DNA of 64,000 nucleotides from HKCCE3408 sp038530555 (GCA_038530555.1 JBCBCN010000001.1:62001-126000); one strand, 5' to 3'; shown: positions 7,607-16,098, numbered from the stretch's first letter. The notes: generated by a model from the letters alone, not told the origin. A program made the numbers and translations.

Positions 7607-8868
7607 GCCGCCTCCAGTTTTTTCAGGGCCTCGGCGAAAAAGCCGGGGCCGCCAAAATTGCCGGATTTCAGTGCGAGCGCAATCGGCTCCCCGGCGCCGT
7701 GGCTAAAGGTCCAGGGCACGCCTGGAGCGATCTCCGCCCCGATATCGAGCCGTGTGACCCCCAGCGCTTTGGCCACGGCGCCTGAGCTTTCGCCCCCGGC
7801 GACGACAAAGCGGCACCGACCGGCGTCTCGGGCTGCAATGGCAAGCTGGGCCAGGGCGTCCTCTACCACGCGGCCCGCCGCCTCCATGCCGAGCTTATGC
7901 TGCGCGGCGGCGACTGCCTCGGGCTCGGCGGTGGCATAGATCAAGGGTGTTTCCGATAAGGGTCGTCCGGCTAACCATTCGAGCGCGGCATCAGGTCCAT
8001 GCTTGGCCAGATCGAGCGGGTCGAGACGGTGATGTGGCGCGTGGTTTTTGTATGCGTCCACCTGCGCGCGCGTCATGGCCGAACAACTGCCTGACAGGAC
8101 GATGCCCGGTGGCGCGATTTCCGGGCGCGGGGCGGGCGCGGCCGGGGAAGCACCTTCGCCAGACATGAGAAGACCGGGGAGGGGCATGGCCACCGCGCTG
8201 CCACCGGTCAGAAGGGGCATCTCGTGGCAGGCCTCGGCGATCACCTGCAGATCGGCATCGGCCACAGCATCGATCACGATATGCGCCAGGTTGTCGGCGC
8301 CAAGCTCAGCCAGGGCTGCGCGCACCGCACCGGCTCCCCGCGCCACGGTCAGCCGGTCGATCAGGCCGACCCCGAGCGTGACTTGCGGCGCCAGTAGGCG
8401 CATGAGGTTGCTGTCGCGCATCGGTGTCAGAGGATGGTCCTTCATCGGGCTTTCATGCAGTGGCTGACGGCCTACGAACAGATTGCCCATGAAGATGGAG
8501 CGGCCGTTCTCAGGGAAGGCGGGGCAATAGATCGTCTGATCGGTTCCGAGATCGCGCATGAGCGCCTCGGCGACCGGTCCGATATTTCCCCGGGGCGTGG
8601 AATCGAAGGTTGAGCAGTATTTCCAAAACGCCTGCCGAGCTCCTGCCGCCTGGAGCCATCTCAGCGCGGCCCGGCACTCGGCCACGGCGTCCGCCACTGG
8701 TGCGGTCCTGCATTTGAGCGCGATCACCTCAAAGGGCGCGGTATCGGCGGGCGGGTCTTCGGGCACGCCGATCCGGAGGCTGACGGGATGGCCGCTGCGC
8801 GCCAAAAGCCCCGCAAGATCCGTGGCGCCGGTGAAATCGTCCGCGATGCAGCCCAGCCGCGTGGTCAT
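7603..8868 (-). CDS. otnK: 3-oxo-tetronate kinase (DUF1537 family)
   Basis: A 421-residue four-carbon acid sugar kinase. The N-terminal substrate domain has the signature GCIADDFTGATDLAGLL (residues 6-22). The C-terminal nucleotide-binding domain carries VAGGESSGAVAKALG and a late glycine-rich segment (SGNFGGPGFF). It phosphorylates 3-oxo-tetronate at O4 with ATP. Start choice is uncertain: ATG at 8868 overlaps the denD stop as ATGA, while an in-frame ATG at 8883 precedes it by five codons. Both lie inside a 15-base tandem duplication, so each has a similar leader. Tight overlaps on both sides show coupled translation with denD and otnC. Confidence 0.9.
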   Translation of the reverse strand: MTTRLGCIADDFTGATDLAGLLARSGHPVSLRIGVPEDPPADTAPFEVIALKCRTAPVADAVAECRAALRWLQAAGARQAFWKYCSTFDSTPRGNIGPVAEALMRDLGTDQTIYCPAFPENGRSIFMGNLFVGRQPLHESPMKDHPLTPMRDSNLMRLLAPQVTLGVGLIDRLTVARGAGAVRAALAELGADNLAHIVIDAVADADLQVIAEACHEMPLLTGGSAVAMPLPGLLMSGEGASPAAPAPRPEIAPPGIVLSGSCSAMTRAQVDAYKNHAPHHRLDPLDLAKHGPDAALEWLAGRPLSETPLIYATAEPEAVAAAQHKLGMEAAGRVVEDALAQLAIAARDAGRCRFVVAGGESSGAVAKALGVTRLDIGAEIAPGVPWTFSHGAGEPIALALKSGNFGGPGFFAEALKKLEAA

Positions 8869-9866
8869 GATTGAGCGTCCCATGATTGAGCGTCCTTGGG
8901 CGCATCGTCTTCGAGATAGACGGCGATCAACTCATCGACACTGGTTTCGGCGGTGAACCCTAGGGCCAAGGCCCGCGCGGGATCAAAAGCCTTGGGCCAG
9001 GTGTTGATGATGGCGGCGATGGCCGGGTCGGGCGCCTCGGTGATGAGCGCGCTCGCCGCCTTGCCCGCGACCCGCTCGAGCGCGTCGATCTGTCCGCCCA
9101 CACTGGTTGCCACGCCTGGCATGGTCATCGTGCGGTGCGCGCCTATTGCAGCCCCGTCGAGCCCTGCGGCGTGGATCAAAAACCCGACGGCCGCGCGCGG
9201 ACTGGCCAGCCAGTGTTTGACATCGCGGCTGACGGGCAGAGTGCTGGGCAAGCCCGCGAGCGGCTCTCGCAGGATACCGGAAAAGAACCCTGAAGCGGCA
9301 GCATTCGGCGCGCCCGGCCGGATCACGATGGTCGGTAGGCGCAGGCCGATCCCGTCGAAAAACCCGCGCCTTGTATAGTCATCGAGCAAAAGCTCCACGA
9401 TTGCTTTTTGCGTGCCGTAGCTGCTTTGCGGGGTGCGGATCTGGCTGTCGGGCACCGGGTCGGGCAGGGGGGCGCCAAATACCGCCAGGGAGGAGGCGAA
9501 GACGAGGCGCGGCGTATAGCCATCCGCCTGATGCGCCGTCCGGATCGCCTCGAAGAGTGCGCGGCTGGCATCGACATTGACCCGGTAGCCGCCCTCGAAG
9601 TCTTGCTCGGCCGCGCCCGACACCATCGCGGCCAGGTGAAAAATCACGTCCGGCCGATCTGCGATCAAGGTCTCGGCTGTGCCCTCTGCGGTGATATCGG
9701 TGGCACGGCAGGTGCTGGGCGGGCCGGCCTCTGGCGCTGTCGGCGCGGTGAGGTCGACCAAGTTAAGGGCGGTGATCGCCCGACCTGCCACCCTGCCTTT
9801 GGCGGCAAGGCTTGCGGCCAATTTCGCGCCGATCATGCCGTTCGCGCCGAGGATCAGAACTCGCAT
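8865..9866 (-). CDS. denD: D-erythronate dehydrogenase (SDR family)
   Basis: A 333-residue extended short-chain dehydrogenase. The NAD-binding GANGMIG loop is at residues 7-13, FHLAA at 76-80, the active-site serines at 125-126 and the catalytic Tyr150-xxx-Lys154 pair in SSYGTQK. In the tetronate pathway DenD oxidises D-erythronate to 2-oxo-tetronate. The assignment rests on family resemblance plus adjacency to otnK, otnC and ltnD. The C-terminus DAQSWDAQS is duplicated by a 15-base direct repeat that also contains the otnK start region. It is 13 bases downstream of ltnD. Confidence 0.85.
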   Translation of the reverse strand: MRVLILGANGMIGAKLAASLAAKGRVAGRAITALNLVDLTAPTAPEAGPPSTCRATDITAEGTAETLIADRPDVIFHLAAMVSGAAEQDFEGGYRVNVDASRALFEAIRTAHQADGYTPRLVFASSLAVFGAPLPDPVPDSQIRTPQSSYGTQKAIVELLLDDYTRRGFFDGIGLRLPTIVIRPGAPNAAASGFFSGILREPLAGLPSTLPVSRDVKHWLASPRAAVGFLIHAAGLDGAAIGAHRTMTMPGVATSVGGQIDALERVAGKAASALITEAPDPAIAAIINTWPKAFDPARALALGFTAETSVDELIAVYLEDDAPKDAQSWDAQS

Positions 9867-9879
9867 CGCCGCGCTCTTT

Positions 9880-10782
9880 CTATTCGTCCGTGCCGGGCAA
9901 GCTCAGCCCGGCATTGCGGGCATAGACTTTGGTGATGGCCGCGTCATCTTCGCGGCCCAGCCCCATGCCGACAGCCACCATGTATTGCTGCAACGCGGTC
10001 GCAGTGATCGGCGCGCTGAAGCTAGCGTCTTTGGCGATTTCCAAAACGATCCCAAGGTCTTTGGGCCAGATGTTAATCTGACTGCGCGGGGTGTAATCGT
10101 CCTCGATCACATGGGGCGCGCGGTTCTCCAGCATCCAGGACGACCCGGCGCATTGGCTGATGACCTCGAGGAATTTCTCGGGCGTGACACCTTGCGTTAG
10201 GCCAAAGGCCATCGCTTCGCCCATGGCGGCGATATGCACGCCCGCGAGAAGCTGGTTCACGGCCTTCATCGCCGATCCCGCGCCCGCCTCAGGGCCCAGT
10301 TCGAAGACCTGCGCGGCGATCGCCTCGAGCACTGGGCCTGCCGCAGCAAAGGCTTCGGGCGACCCTGAGGCCATGACGGACAGCGCGCCCTCGGCGGCCT
10401 TGGCCGCGCCGCCGGAGATCGGCGCATCGAGGTAATGCACCCCTTGCTCCGCGCAGCGCGCGGCCATCTCGCGGGCCACGGCGGGGGGCACAGTAGGGCA
10501 GGCGATGACCACGGCGCCCGCGCGCAGATGCGGCACGACGCCTTCTGCGCCGAAGAGAACCGTCTCAAGCTGTGCCGCGTTCAAGACCACGACGACGACC
10601 GCATCGAGCGTGCTCGCCTCGGACAAATCGGCGCCGGATCGCCCGCCGAGTTCGGCAAAGCGCGCCTCAGTCTCTGGGTTCACATCGCATCCGCGCGTCG
10701 CGAACCCGGCCTTTAGGCAGGATTGCGCAACGCCAAACCCCATCGAGCCGAGCCCGATCACCAAAGCCGATATCTCCGTCAC
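9880..10782 (-). CDS. ltnD: L-threonate dehydrogenase (3-hydroxyisobutyrate dehydrogenase family)
   Basis: A 300-residue beta-hydroxyacid dehydrogenase. The N-terminal Rossmann motif VIGLGSMGFGVA lies at residues 8-19. The substrate-binding DAPISGGAAKAAEGAL spans 119-134, and catalytic Lys173 is in GSAMKAVNQLL. LtnD oxidises L-threonate to 2-oxo-tetronate with NAD. The start is GTG at 10782, overlapping the upstream hydrolase stop as GTGA. 3-Hydroxyisobutyrate or tartronate-semialdehyde dehydrogenases belong to the same family, but the otnK/otnC/denD neighbourhood makes LtnD the best call. Confidence 0.85.
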   Translation of the reverse strand: MTEISALVIGLGSMGFGVAQSCLKAGFATRGCDVNPETEARFAELGGRSGADLSEASTLDAVVVVVLNAAQLETVLFGAEGVVPHLRAGAVVIACPTVPPAVAREMAARCAEQGVHYLDAPISGGAAKAAEGALSVMASGSPEAFAAAGPVLEAIAAQVFELGPEAGAGSAMKAVNQLLAGVHIAAMGEAMAFGLTQGVTPEKFLEVISQCAGSSWMLENRAPHVIEDDYTPRSQINIWPKDLGIVLEIAKDASFSAPITATALQQYMVAVGMGLGREDDAAITKVYARNAGLSLPGTDE

Positions 10783-11636
10783 GTGCCTACTTCCCTTTCA
10801 ACTTGCGCCGACCACGCCGCGCAAAGATCGCGCATCGGCTCAGGCATGGCGAAGGCCAAGCCATGGCCTGCATCATAAACCCATTGCCGCTGATTTGGCA
10901 GTGCCTGCGCCATCGCCTTCTGCGCCTCGGGCGGGGCTTGCGCGTCTCGGGCGCCGGTGATCACCACTGTCTCATGGCGGATACCGGGCAACGCGTCCCA
11001 GATGTCATGGCGCGCGCGCGCGTTCAGCAAGCGGTAATAGCCACCGCTTTCAATTGAAGGCTCGGCAAACATGGCATCGAAGGCCATCCGCTCGGCCACT
11101 CGGGCCTGAAAGGCTTTGGGATTTGCGCGTGACAGTTCGATGTTCTCGGTATCGAGCAGCTTCAGAGCCCCTTCCGCGGCCTCCTGCCGGGGCAGGTCGA
11201 GCAGATGCGCGATCTCAGCCGAGCCACCGCCGCGCCCTCCCGCCGTCGCCGAGATGACAGCCACTCGTGCCACGCGGTCCGGAAAGTGATGGCCCAGGTG
11301 CAGGGCCGTCATGCCGCCAAAGCTCTCGCCGACAATGTCGGCCTGGTCCCACCCGACGGCGTCCATCAGCGCTGCCGCATCGGCGGCGTAATCGGCCATG
11401 TCCCAGGCGCCTTCCGGTTGCTCGGTGCGCCCGATGCCGCGCGGCTCATAGGTCAGGATCTCGAACCGGGCGGCCAGATTGGTCGTGAGGAATTGCCGCT
11501 TCAGCCGCAGATCGAAATTGGAGCCGCCCAAGAGAAGAACGCGCCCCTCCGGCCGCTTGGGCGTGGAGCGCAGGGCATAGAGTGTCAGCCGATCCGTGGC
11601 GATCGGGCCTTCGCGCAGCTTGGGCTCAGCCCTCAC
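10779..11636 (-). CDS. Alpha/beta hydrolase in the tetronate operon
   Basis: A 285-residue single-domain alpha/beta hydrolase. The nucleophile elbow GESFG places Ser105; Asp231 (ITGARDAQ) and His258 (YDAGHGLAF) complete a plausible triad. The start is GTG at 11636, overlapping the transporter stop as GTGA. An ATG-initiated longer frame would run about 300 bases inside the transporter gene and is rejected. Sandwiched between transport and oxidation genes, it could open a lactone or cleave an ester that releases the C4 acid. That substrate is inference. No signal peptide, so it acts in the cytoplasm. Confidence 0.85.
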   Translation of the reverse strand: MRAEPKLREGPIATDRLTLYALRSTPKRPEGRVLLLGGSNFDLRLKRQFLTTNLAARFEILTYEPRGIGRTEQPEGAWDMADYAADAAALMDAVGWDQADIVGESFGGMTALHLGHHFPDRVARVAVISATAGGRGGGSAEIAHLLDLPRQEAAEGALKLLDTENIELSRANPKAFQARVAERMAFDAMFAEPSIESGGYYRLLNARARHDIWDALPGIRHETVVITGARDAQAPPEAQKAMAQALPNQRQWVYDAGHGLAFAMPEPMRDLCAAWSAQVEREVGT

Positions 11637-13132
11637 GCCCGCCCGTTTGCGCGACGCCGCGCAAGGGCTGCGCGCAGGATCGGGAAGGCGAGGGCCAGGC
11701 CCGTGATTACAAACAGAACCCCGGCGATCGGGTGATCGGTGGCGAAGGCGGTGATGTCGCCGCGCGTCAGGATCAGGCCCTGGCGCAGGGTCAGCTCGAG
11801 CATCGGCCCGAGGACCATCCCAATCACAAGCGGCGCCATCGGAACGCCTTGGCGCCTGAGGATAAAGCCCAGGACCCCGGCAAATCCCATCACCATGAGG
11901 TCGAACGGATTGCCGCGCACGAAATAAATGCCCACCCCGCAAAGTAGGACGACACCGGTCATCATGAAGCCCTCCCGCATCCGCAGGATCGGCGCGGCCA
12001 CCCGGGCCAGGCCCAGCCCGAGGGGCAAGAGCAGCAGGTTGATGATGAAAAAGCCCGCGAAGATCGAGGCGATCAGGGTCGGGTTGTCCTCCATCAGCCG
12101 GAACCCGGGCGTGATCCCGTGGAGCGTGAGCGTGGCCAGCATCACGGCTGTGATCGCGTCGCCTGGAATGCCAAGCGCCATCGTGGGCACCAGGGCGCCT
12201 CCGGTGACGGCGTTGTTCGCGGCCTCGGACGAGACGATGCCGTCGGGCTCACCCCGGCCATAGCCGTCCTTGTTGGGCGAGGAGCGTTTGCCTTCCGCAT
12301 AGGAAATGAAGGCGGCCGTGGCCGCGCCGGTGCCGGGCAGAACGCCGATGACATTGCCGATCACCACGGATTTCACGAGGTTTCTCTTCCGCCCCGCCCA
12401 TTCTCGCCAGCGCGGCAGGACGATGCCGCGGAACTGGGCCAATTCGCTGACCTCTTCGGCTTTTTTGCTGGCGCGGATGAAGACCTCGGACAGGGCGAAG
12501 ATGCCGATGACGACGGCCAGCAAGTTGAACCCCGAGATCAGCTGCCAATTGCCGAAGGTGAAGCGTGGCTGACCGGTCACGGGATCGCCGCCGACCGACG
12601 CAAGAAAGATGCCGATCAGCCCCGCGAGAAGGCCTTTGACCAGAGATCCGGTGGAGACCGAGACGATGCAGGTCAGACCCAGCAGGACGAGGGCAAAGGT
12701 CTCGATGGGCCCGAAATTGAGCGCGAGCGCGGCCAATTGCGGCGCAGCAAGCAGCAGGACCACGGCGGAGACCAGACCGCCAATGACCGAGGCAACGGTG
12801 GCCCAGCCAAGCGCTTGCCCGGCCTCACCCCTTTGCGCCATCGGGTAGCCGTCAAAGCACGTGGCAGCCGATTGCGGGGTGCCGGGCGTGTTGATCAAAA
12901 TGGCCGAGATCGAGCCGCCATAGACCGAGCCCGCATAGACAGCCAGAAGGAGCAGGATCGCGGGCGCTTGCCCCATCGACAACGTGAAGGGCAGGACCAT
13001 CGCGACGGCCACGGTTGAACCGATGCCGGGCATCGCGCCCAAGACAATGCCCAACACTGTGCCGAGGACGAGCGTCAGCAGGGCCTCAACCGTGAAGAGC
13101 AGGGCGAGCGCGTCTGGCAGTGATTGGATCAT
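11633..13132 (-). CDS. Tripartite tricarboxylate transporter, large permease (TctA family)
   Basis: A 499-residue polytopic membrane protein with the duplicated TctA signatures: GIVLGAMPGIGSTVAVAMVLP near the N-terminus, GGSISAILINTPGTPQSAAT, and in the second half GVLPGTGAATAAFISY and GGALVPTMALGIPGDA. It is the main channel of a secondary, binding-protein-dependent carboxylate importer. The small subunit is upstream, 12 bases away, and the binding protein is first in the operon. The catabolic genes suggest tetronates or their lactones as substrates, which the sequence alone does not prove. Confidence 0.93.
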   Translation of the reverse strand: MIQSLPDALALLFTVEALLTLVLGTVLGIVLGAMPGIGSTVAVAMVLPFTLSMGQAPAILLLLAVYAGSVYGGSISAILINTPGTPQSAATCFDGYPMAQRGEAGQALGWATVASVIGGLVSAVVLLLAAPQLAALALNFGPIETFALVLLGLTCIVSVSTGSLVKGLLAGLIGIFLASVGGDPVTGQPRFTFGNWQLISGFNLLAVVIGIFALSEVFIRASKKAEEVSELAQFRGIVLPRWREWAGRKRNLVKSVVIGNVIGVLPGTGAATAAFISYAEGKRSSPNKDGYGRGEPDGIVSSEAANNAVTGGALVPTMALGIPGDAITAVMLATLTLHGITPGFRLMEDNPTLIASIFAGFFIINLLLLPLGLGLARVAAPILRMREGFMMTGVVLLCGVGIYFVRGNPFDLMVMGFAGVLGFILRRQGVPMAPLVIGMVLGPMLELTLRQGLILTRGDITAFATDHPIAGVLFVITGLALAFPILRAALARRRANGRA

Positions 13133-13144
13133 CCGCCCGCGACC

Positions 13145-13603
13145 TCAGAACAGATAGGTGAAGGGAGAGGTCGGCAAGGGCAGCTTCAAGATGTGGTTGA
13201 AAAGAACCACGATGCTGCCGGGCACTGCCACTGCATAGGCCACGATGACCATCGGGTTACGGATGCCGAAGATCCAAAGGGCCACGGCGGAAAACGGCAC
13301 CGCGGACAGCAAAAAGCCCATCCGCGTGATCGTATTAGCGAATAGGACTGAGGCCAAGATGAACAGGATCAGCGCGCCCCACTTTTCGATCGGAACAACG
13401 GCGGCTTCGCCCCAAACGTCTTGGGCAATCGCAATCAGCGCCAGACCCATCATCAGGCCCAGGATGATACGCGGGAAAAAGACAGGCGACTGGACCGCCC
13501 CCAAAAGCCGGTATTCCGCGCCGAGGGTCGTCGCAAAGAGGGCGCCCGCCGCGATCAACACGGTCAAAAGCACAATCACCCGTTCTGACAGCAACGCTTG
13601 CAT
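13145..13603 (-). CDS. Tripartite tricarboxylate transporter, small permease (TctB family)
   Basis: A 152-residue protein with four hydrophobic segments (for example VIVLLTVLIAAGALFATTLG at the start and ILFILASVLFANTITRMGF in the middle) and the TctB-typical FFPRIILGLMMGLAL. It partners the TctA subunit in the inner membrane. Sequence conservation in this subunit is low, so the call rests on topology plus the tctC-tctB-tctA order. A 6-bp GC hairpin lies in the 58-base gap between it and the binding protein. Confidence 0.85.
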   Translation of the reverse strand: MQALLSERVIVLLTVLIAAGALFATTLGAEYRLLGAVQSPVFFPRIILGLMMGLALIAIAQDVWGEAAVVPIEKWGALILFILASVLFANTITRMGFLLSAVPFSAVALWIFGIRNPMVIVAYAVAVPGSIVVLFNHILKLPLPTSPFTYLF

Positions 13604-13629
13604 GGAATACCCGCCCCGGTTGAAGTGGA

Positions 13630-13647
13630 CCGGCCCCGAACGGCCGG
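13630..13647 (-). other. Intercistronic hairpin between binding protein and permease genes
   Basis: CCGGCC, loop of six, GGCCGG forms a perfect GC stem without a following T-run. Such hairpins after a solute-binding-protein gene commonly protect the upstream mRNA and give higher binding-protein than permease levels. That role is inference. Confidence 0.45.
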
Positions 13648-13661
13648 CCCGGACGCAAAGC

Positions 13662-14615
13662 TCAGTTGAGGCCGGCTGCGTCGATCAGCACCGAATTGGC
13701 GTCATATTGCGCGCGGAAGAAGGCATCGAATTCCGCTGCACCGCGATAATTGATGACTGTGCCGGAATTGCCTGCAAACTCCTGAAAGCCGTCCGACATC
13801 ACAGCGGTCTCGCAAGCCGCCTCGAGTGTGGCGACCACGTCGGGCTCAACCCCTGCCGGTGCGAAGAGACCGCCCCAGAGATAGAGCTCATTGAGCGGTG
13901 CCTCGATCCCGGCCTCGGCTGCGGTCGGGACGTCGGGGTAGTTCTCGAGCCGCTCATCGTTGAAGACCATCAGAGGGCGGAAATCACCGCGGTTCATCAA
14001 GAGCTCGGTATCGCCGAAGAACTGGATCGTGCCCGCCGTCAAAGCCTGCACCGCGGGGCCAGATCCTTGGAACGGCAAATGCACCATATCGTCGATGATA
14101 TCGAGACCAGCAAAGGCGGCCACAGTGGTCAGATGCGTCATCGCACCCGCGCCCGAGGAGCCATAGACCAACGCCCCCGGCTCAGCCTGGACCGCGGCGA
14201 CGACATCTTCGGCGCTCATGAAAGGCTGATCGGACGACGTGAACAGCAGCGTCGGCGAGGCCGCGACCGAGCAGATCGGCGTCCAGCTGTCGACATCGTA
14301 GGGCACATCGCGGATCTGCGGCTGGATGGTCGAGACCGTGATCGAGAAATAGCCCAGTTGATAGCCATCGGCGCGCTGACCCTGCAGCGCGGAGGCCGCG
14401 ACCGTACCCGAGCCTCCGGCCATGTTGGAGACGAAGACATCGCCGCCGACGGCTTCCGAGAAATGCGGGGCCAAGCCGCGCAGCAACAGATCGGTGCCGC
14501 CGCCCGCATTGAAGGGCGCGATTAGATTGATGGGTCGTTCGGGGAATTCTGCAACGGCAGCCCCGGCCGATAGCACAAGCGCAATGGCCCCGACGGAGAC
14601 GGACACATACTTCAT
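13662..14615 (-). CDS. Tripartite tricarboxylate transporter substrate-binding protein (TctC family)
   Basis: A 317-residue periplasmic binding protein. Residues 1-22 form a signal peptide ending AAVA before EFPERPINLIAPFNAGGGTD, which is the family's N-terminal strand and ligand loop. YGSSGAGAMTHL and the PTAAEAGI segment are further family marks. It captures the carboxylate ligand and delivers it to the TctA/TctB permease. It is the first gene of the operon, with a strong GGGAGGA Shine-Dalgarno. The LacI-type operator palindrome lies 62 bases upstream of its start. Confidence 0.93.
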   Translation of the reverse strand: MKYVSVSVGAIALVLSAGAAVAEFPERPINLIAPFNAGGGTDLLLRGLAPHFSEAVGGDVFVSNMAGGSGTVAASALQGQRADGYQLGYFSITVSTIQPQIRDVPYDVDSWTPICSVAASPTLLFTSSDQPFMSAEDVVAAVQAEPGALVYGSSGAGAMTHLTTVAAFAGLDIIDDMVHLPFQGSGPAVQALTAGTIQFFGDTELLMNRGDFRPLMVFNDERLENYPDVPTAAEAGIEAPLNELYLWGGLFAPAGVEPDVVATLEAACETAVMSDGFQEFAGNSGTVINYRGAAEFDAFFRAQYDANSVLIDAAGLN

Positions 14616-14676
14616 ATTTCCTCCCTTGGCCCCTCCCTATGAGGCCTGTCATTTTGTAGTGCCTCAAATTGGTAGC

Positions 14677-14706
14677 GTTGTCATTAGTAATGTCAACGTT
14701 GTCATT
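14677..14706. promoter_or_regulatory. Operator of the LacI-type regulator
   Basis: GTTGTCATTA (14677-14686), a central G, and TAATGTCAAC (14688-14697) form a 21-bp palindrome with nine of ten arm positions matching. A third half-site GTTGTCATT follows at 14698-14706, and a related TGTCATT lies at 14648-14654. Odd-length palindromes of this size in a divergent intergenic region are typical of LacI-family operators. It lies between the binding-protein gene and the regulator, so it can control both. Confidence 0.72.
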
Positions 14707-14732
14707 TTCATTTTTTTCGTTCAGGAACGTCC

Positions 14733-15779
14733 TTGAGTAATATTATGACCAAAGACCGCGCCTCCCTTTCCTCTATCGACCGCCCGCGCCGGGCCACGCT
14801 CCGCGATGTGGCGCGGCTTTCTGGTGTGAGCGAGATTTCTGTGTCTCGCGTTATGCGGGATGCGCCGTCGGTATCTGAGCGGCTGAGGTCTCGAGTGCTG
14901 GCGGCGGCGAACGAGCTTGGCTACACGCCCAATCGCCTGGCCGGAGCGCTCAAGACTGCCTCGAGCAACCTCGTGGCGGTGATCGTGCCCTCGATCGGCA
15001 ATGGCGTATTTCCCGAGGTGCTAAACGGCATCGAATCCGTTCTGGCCGAGGCGGGGCTGCAACCCGTTTTGGGGATCACGCAATACGACAAAGCCCGGGA
15101 GGTGCAGGTCCTGCGCGATATGCTGGCCTGGTCGCCGATGGGGGTGATTATGGCCGGAACTGACCACGAACCCGCGGTCCGACGCATGATCGATCAGCAC
15201 GATATCCCGGTCGTCGAATTTATGGATGTCGACGGTGACCCGATGCAGTCTTCCGTCGGGATTTCCAACATTAAGGCCGCTATCGCTGTGGCCGATCTGC
15301 TGGCTGAACGGGGCTATAAGCGGCCGGGCTATATCGGCGCCTGGTCTGAACGCCCCGACCGCTCCAGGGTGCGGCGCGAAGCCTTTGAGCGTCGGCTCCA
15401 AGAGGTTGGCATCCCCCTGGTCGACAAGGAGATCGCGCTGGTGCCTGCCTCCGCCGAGATAGGGGCTCAAACGACTGAGCGCCTGCTGCAACGCGCGCCA
15501 GATATCGATGCGATCTTTTTTGCCAATGACGACCAAGCGCTCGGCGCTTTGTTCCATCTGCAGCGCACTGGTCGGCGCGTGCCAGAAGAGATCGGTCTGA
15601 TCGGCTTCAACGGGATCGAGATTGGCTGCGCGACGCCCACCATCCTGGCCAGTGTGGTGACGCCGCGGTTTCAGATGGGCGTTGAGACAGCCAAGCTTTT
15701 GCTGGCCAAGGCCGACAATCTGTCGAGCCGGACGGTCATGGATCTGGGCTTTGAGATCCGCCTGGGCGAGAGCATTTGA
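14733..15779 (+). CDS. LacI family transcriptional regulator of the tetronate operon
   Basis: A 348-residue LacI/GalR repressor. The N-terminal helix-turn-helix is TLRDVARLSGVSEISVSRVMRD and the hinge helix is ELGYTPNRLAGAL. The periplasmic-binding-protein-like sensor domain follows (NLVAVIVPSIGNGVF to VETAKLLLAKAD). It resembles the GntR/IdnR gluconate-type branch, which fits a sugar-acid effector. The start is ambiguous: TTG at 14733 has AGGAA six bases upstream, whereas ATG at 14745 (MTKDRASL) has a poorly placed one. It is transcribed divergently from the transporter, with its operator between. Confidence 0.9.
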   Translation: MSNIMTKDRASLSSIDRPRRATLRDVARLSGVSEISVSRVMRDAPSVSERLRSRVLAAANELGYTPNRLAGALKTASSNLVAVIVPSIGNGVFPEVLNGIESVLAEAGLQPVLGITQYDKAREVQVLRDMLAWSPMGVIMAGTDHEPAVRRMIDQHDIPVVEFMDVDGDPMQSSVGISNIKAAIAVADLLAERGYKRPGYIGAWSERPDRSRVRREAFERRLQEVGIPLVDKEIALVPASAEIGAQTTERLLQRAPDIDAIFFANDDQALGALFHLQRTGRRVPEEIGLIGFNGIEIGCATPTILASVVTPRFQMGVETAKLLLAKADNLSSRTVMDLGFEIRLGESI

Positions 15780-15832
15780 TCTGGGTCGGTTGCGGTGGCC
15801 TCCTGAGCGCCGCGAGGCCCAATTCACAGAAA

Positions 15833-15870
15833 AATGCGGCCGTTGGGGGGACGGCCGCATTCCACTTTTT
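15833..15870. terminator. Bidirectional terminator between convergent genes
   Basis: AATGCGGCCGT (15833-15843) and ACGGCCGCATT (15851-15861) pair in an 11-bp perfect stem with a 7-base loop. T-runs flank it on both strands (CCACTTTTT on plus; A-run at 15829-15834 on minus reading). It separates the LacI gene from the minus-strand lipoprotein gene. Confidence 0.85.
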
Positions 15871-15925
15871 ACTCAAGTACTCTTACACGGGAACTCACTC
15901 TTCAGGCACTCATTAATCGGAATTC

Positions 15926-16084
15926 TCAGTAGTCCGAGCTGCCCTGGTAGCTGTTTTGATAGCCGCTGGACGACGCGGCGGTGGGATTGGCGGCACTGGG
16001 GTTGCTCGTAGAGCTGTAGATGCCTCCGGGCTGACAGGCGGCGAGGGCGAGAAGGCCGGCGAGCAGGATGATTGCTTTTGTCAT
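15926..16084 (-). CDS. Small lipoprotein
   Basis: A 52-residue protein starting MTKAIILLAGLLALAACQPG. The hydrophobic stretch and lipobox LAAC place acylated Cys17 at the mature N-terminus. The mature part is only about 36 residues, rich in Ser, Asn, Ala and Tyr (SSTSNPSAANPTAASSSGYQ), likely disordered. AAGGAGG lies eight bases before the ATG at 16084, a near-perfect Shine-Dalgarno. Function is unknown. It lies 14 bases downstream of the COG4315-type secreted gene, so they probably share a transcript. Confidence 0.75.
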   Translation of the reverse strand: MTKAIILLAGLLALAACQPGGIYSSTSNPSAANPTAASSSGYQNSYQGSSDY

Positions 16085-16098
16085 GTCTGAGGTCCTCC

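Noticed and set aside
11637..11942. N-terminal extension of the operon alpha/beta hydrolase
   Set aside because: The extra residues lie entirely within the transporter gene in another frame; the GTG at 11636 overlaps the transporter stop as in the next genes.
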